From Planctomycetota bacterium (GTDB lineage: Bacteria > Planctomycetota > B15-G4): a stretch of DNA of 64,000 bases. The DNA lies in assembly GCA_020638905.1 (NCBI GenBank), contig JACKHP010000001.1:289253-353252 (forward strand). The letters are read 5' to 3'. The notes beneath the pieces are model-generated. The model was not told where the DNA came from. It searched no databases and worked only from the letters and a program-made list of their open reading frames with translations. Positions within the stretch are counted from its first letter, which is position 1. Every line of letters starts with the position of its first letter. This document shows, in pieces, positions 61,498-64,000 of this stretch. Made by a program: the position numbers and the translations under genes.

Positions 61498-62481
61498 TCA
61501 GCCGTCGTCCGCGGGAGCCGCGCCGTTCGGCGTGGCAGTGGCGGGCGTCCCCGCGGGCACGTCCGCGCCGGGGGAAGTCGCGACCTCGGGGGCGTACGGA
61601 TCGAGCCGAGCGGCCACGGCGGGGACGTCCCAGTCGATGCGCGCGGGGTCGAAGCGTTTGCCGAGCGCGGCGGAGACGCGCTCGAAGACCAGCGCCGTGA
61701 GCGCCGCCGAACCGAGCAGCGTGGGATGCAGCCAGTCGCCCTGCAGGATGCGGTCGCGCGCGCCCTCGGGCCACGCGTTGCCGTGCACCGCGAAGGGCTC
61801 GTTCGCGAACATGCGACGGACGAAGTCGGCCAGCGGCAGCACGATCACGTTCGGGTGCGACGCGGACCACTCGGCGAAACGCGTGTTCATCGCCGCCAGC
61901 GTCTCGGCCCGCGGCATCTGGATCGGCGCCAGCGCCGTGCCGAGGTACGTCGCGCGTCCCACGGCGAGCGTCATGTCGGGCAGGTCACCCACGACGACCG
62001 GGCACTGCAGCCGCTCGAGCTGTCGCAGGCCCTCTTCGAGCAGCAGCGGACGGCTGCGTTCGTCGTGCACCGCGCCGTAGCCGTACCAGAACAGGAAGTC
62101 GACCGCGAGCACCAGCGACGGACGGTGCTCGACGAGCCGCGTCACGAGCGCCTCGCGCGACGCCAGCGAGAGCAGGAACAGGCGGTCCGAGGCGAAGCTC
62201 ATGACCGGGTCGTGCTCGCCGGTGAGCATCGCGTCGACCACGTCGGAGTACAGCAGCGGACGCCCGATCTCGTGCGAGAGCCCGAATCCGGCCATCACGC
62301 TCGCGCCCGTCACGGCCACGCGCCGCAGCGGGTCGGCCCGCGCGTCGGCGTCGGCATGGCCCGCGTCGGACGCCGCGGCCGTCGGATCGCCGGCGCTCGG
62401 ATCGGGCGTCGCGCGCGCGCACGGCGTCGCGAGCGACAAGCACAGCAGCGCGGAGAAGACAAGAGGACTCACGTGCAGCAT
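61498..62481 (-). CDS. Secreted SGNH/GDSL-like hydrolase
   Basis: This 327-residue protein has a signal peptide (LVFSALLCLSLATPCARA). RRVAVTGASVMAGFGLS has the position and shape of the GDS block, with Ser in G-A-S, and QGDWLHPTLLG supplies a D-x-x-H-P block near the C-terminus. These are the ends of the SGNH esterase triad, with the first block altered from GDS to GAS. A GGGAG site precedes the ATG. The C-terminus is Pro/Ala-rich. Confidence 0.6.
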   Translation of the reverse strand: MLHVSPLVFSALLCLSLATPCARATPDPSAGDPTAAASDAGHADADARADPLRRVAVTGASVMAGFGLSHEIGRPLLYSDVVDAMLTGEHDPVMSFASDRLFLLSLASREALVTRLVEHRPSLVLAVDFLFWYGYGAVHDERSRPLLLEEGLRQLERLQCPVVVGDLPDMTLAVGRATYLGTALAPIQMPRAETLAAMNTRFAEWSASHPNVIVLPLADFVRRMFANEPFAVHGNAWPEGARDRILQGDWLHPTLLGSAALTALVFERVSAALGKRFDPARIDWDVPAVAARLDPYAPEVATSPGADVPAGTPATATPNGAAPADDG

Positions 62482-62604
62482 GCGTGCTCCCGGGATTCGT
62501 ACGCGGCATGGGGTGCGCGGCCAGTATCGCATCTGCGGGTGGTGCGGTAGGCTCGACGCGTGTGGGACGGATCCCCCGAAGCCGTCCGCACGGGAGGGTC
62601 ACAC

Positions 62605-62994
62605 ATGTCAGCCAAAGACGTGACGACGGCACGCGAGTTGCGAGAACTGTGCGTGCGGGCGTACCACCGCGAACTCGCCGGCGAGCTCCACGAACTCGAG
62701 CGCGTGTTCGCCGCGTGGCGGCAGGGAGACGCCGACGCCGTCGACGTGCGCGACGCGGTCGCCACGTTCCACGAGGGCGAGGTGCAGCACCTGCGCCGGC
62801 TGTACGACACCTGCACCGACGAGCGCCTCGTGGCGCGTGCGGTGGCGCGCGGTTTCGTCGGACGCGACGAGCTGTCGCCCGAGCTGACCGAGCGACTCGA
62901 GGGCGCGCTCGCCCGCGTGCAGCGCATCGTCGGACGCGCCGCCTCGACGACGGGCCGGGCCAGGCGCCGCGCCGGCGGCGCCGCGGTGGGCTGA
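62605..62994 (+). CDS. Small helical protein, unknown function
   Basis: This 129-residue protein was not recognised. It is almost wholly helical (ELRELCVRAYHRELAGELHE, TFHEGEVQHLRRLYD) and ends in an Arg/Ala/Gly-rich basic tail that might bind nucleic acid. A strong GGGAGGG ribosome-binding site lies seven bases before the ATG. It stands alone between two minus-strand genes. Confidence 0.6.
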   Translation: MSAKDVTTARELRELCVRAYHRELAGELHELERVFAAWRQGDADAVDVRDAVATFHEGEVQHLRRLYDTCTDERLVARAVARGFVGRDELSPELTERLEGALARVQRIVGRAASTTGRARRRAGGAAVG

Positions 62995-63082
62995 GCCGCC
63001 TCGACGTGCGTCGCGCGGGTCGTGCCTCGGCGATCTCGGCTCGGGTCGAGCGGCGCCCGCGCCCGCGCACGGCCGCCGCGCG

Positions 63083-63724
63083 TCAGTCGGACGCCTCGTA
63101 CGCCTTCTGCAGCGCGTCGAGATCGCCCAACAGGATCTCGCCGTAGCCGCACTCGAGCAGGCCCTGCTCCTGGAAGCGGCGCAGCGCCTCGCCCAGCCGG
63201 TTCCTGTGCACGCCGACGAGCGACGCCAGGTCTTCGTGCGTGATGCGGATCTCGGGCAGTCGCGTGGCCTCGCGCAGGTCGCACAGTCGCGAGAGCACGC
63301 GGCGCTCGAGTCCCAGCCGTCCGATGTACGTGAGGTGGATCGTGCGCGACAGCACCCAGCTCGCGTCGAGCGCCACCGCGCGCAGGATCGCGTCGTTGCC
63401 CGCCGCGAGCAGCAGGTCGCGTGGCACGAGCCGCAGCCGGCACTCGGTCAGCGCGCGGTACTCGAGGTTGTAGCCGTCGGACAGGCACTCGAGTCCCAGC
63501 CAGTGCCCCTCGCCGACGATCGAGACCGTCGCCTGGCGGATGGATCCGTGGCGCGGACGCACGACGCCCTTGACGAGACCGTCCTCGAGGTAGCCGAGCA
63601 TCGGCGCGTCGCTGCCGTGCGCGACGACGAGCGCGTCGGACTCGTACTCCTTGCGCGGCAGGCTCTGCAGCCACGCGAGCACGGGGGACGGCCTGGGCGG
63701 ATCGGAGGTGCGGTCGACGGACAC
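63083..63724 (-). CDS. Crp/Fnr-family transcriptional regulator
   Basis: This 213-residue protein has an N-terminal cyclic-nucleotide-binding-like barrel (GYLEDGLVKGVVRPRHG, SIVGEGHWLGLECL) and a C-terminal winged helix (RITHEDLASLVGVHRNRLGEAL). There is no N-terminal Cys cluster as in FNR, and the phosphate-binding cassette of CRP is not evident, so the effector is unknown. The GTG start follows GGGAG. Two direct repeats lie upstream. Confidence 0.82.
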   Translation of the reverse strand: MSVDRTSDPPRPSPVLAWLQSLPRKEYESDALVVAHGSDAPMLGYLEDGLVKGVVRPRHGSIRQATVSIVGEGHWLGLECLSDGYNLEYRALTECRLRLVPRDLLLAAGNDAILRAVALDASWVLSRTIHLTYIGRLGLERRVLSRLCDLREATRLPEIRITHEDLASLVGVHRNRLGEALRRFQEQGLLECGYGEILLGDLDALQKAYEASD

Positions 63725-63849
63725 GGCGGCTCCCTGGCCGGGCCGGCCGGTCGTCGGTCCCGGTGGACGAGAGCTTGCAGCAGCGTCGGCGGGTGCGCAA
63801 TGCCTCCGCGCGGTCGTCACCGAGAGGACGCGCGTCGCCCGCACGACAA

Positions 63850-63935
63850 TGCCGCATCCGGTGCAATCGGGGTCGCGGCCCGACTCGGCGTGCTTCCCGC
63901 GGGCGGCGGCGGAGTGCCGCGTCGGGTGCAATCGC
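63850..63935. repeat. Pair of 21-bp direct repeats upstream of the Crp/Fnr gene
   Basis: TGCCGCATCCGGTGCAATCG (from 63850) and TGCCGCGTCGGGTGCAATCG (from 63915) differ at two of 20 positions and are spaced 65 bases apart, about six helical turns. Their place 126-211 bases before the regulator start suits regulator binding. Confidence 0.5.
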
Positions 63936-64000
63936 GCCGACGACCGGGCGGCGTGCGGGCATGCTCGTCGACGAGAACGCGACCACGCGTGCTCCGTCCG

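Overview
The window is very GC-rich chromosomal DNA, with codons ending mostly in G or C and gaps that are usually short. KdsA implies Kdo-containing lipopolysaccharide and hence an outer membrane. Together with membrane-bound sulfatase-fold proteins, a formylglycine-generating-enzyme-like protein, a C69 peptidase and a split methylmalonyl-CoA mutase, this suggests a Planctomycetota-type bacterium. That assignment is an inference from gene content; no rRNA or tRNA gene was found to test it.

Layout, left to right. (1) 1-13.5 kb: the 5' part of a 23S rRNA uracil methyltransferase, then two sulfatase-superfamily membrane operons. In both operons Thr stands where arylsulfatases carry the formylglycine Cys/Ser. 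(2) 13.6-21.0 kb: a polysaccharide flippase followed by a tightly coupled five-gene phosphonate operon: PEP mutase fused to a nucleotidyltransferase-like domain, phosphonopyruvate decarboxylase, an iron-type alcohol dehydrogenase, a nucleotidyltransferase and a CDP-alcohol phosphotransferase. Read in order, this is PEP to phosphonopyruvate, phosphonoacetaldehyde, 2-hydroxyethylphosphonate, a CMP-activated phosphonate, and finally a phosphonolipid or phosphonylated glycan. No transaminase is present, so hydroxyethyl rather than aminoethyl phosphonate is the expected head group. (3) 21.0-28.2 kb: a lower-GC island. It starts with an IS91-type HUH transposase paired with a tyrosine recombinase. 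After that come two well-folded attC sites and one attC-like site, which delimit cassettes without an integron integrase (a CALIN-like array). The cassettes carry a DUF3800 protein, an 87-residue protein overlapping an SMC/Rad50-like zinc-hook ATPase (a defence-like pair), and a small membrane-anchored protein.

(4) 28.5-43.6 kb: a DUF6000 protein, secreted proteins, a GT4 glycosyltransferase, a FliA/WhiG-type sigma factor followed directly by a degenerate PLP-decarboxylase-like barrel, a four-cluster ferredoxin, an IscU-like protein, KdsA, an RmlD-like reductase and an archaeal-type phosphoglycerate mutase homologue that has lost metal ligands. (5) 43.8-49.8 kb: a secreted C69 peptidase in front of a YtrA-type GntR repressor and a two-gene ABC exporter, a PHP phosphoesterase and a DUF4160/DUF2442 pair. 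(6) 49.9-64 kb: ValS, a formylglycine-generating-enzyme-like secreted protein, an RluD-type pseudouridine synthase, the methylmalonyl-CoA mutase large subunit with the epimerase nearby, a lipoprotein hydrolase, an SGNH-like protein and a Crp/Fnr regulator.

Two themes recur. One is a set of expanded hexanucleotide repeats (GCCGAA, GATCGG, CCGAAC) that add Ala-Glu, Asp-Pro or Asn-Pro runs to unrelated proteins and also lie in one promoter region. The other is the presence of short 3' remnants of genes behind secreted-protein genes. Most starts were chosen from ribosome-binding sites, and several are GTG or TTG.
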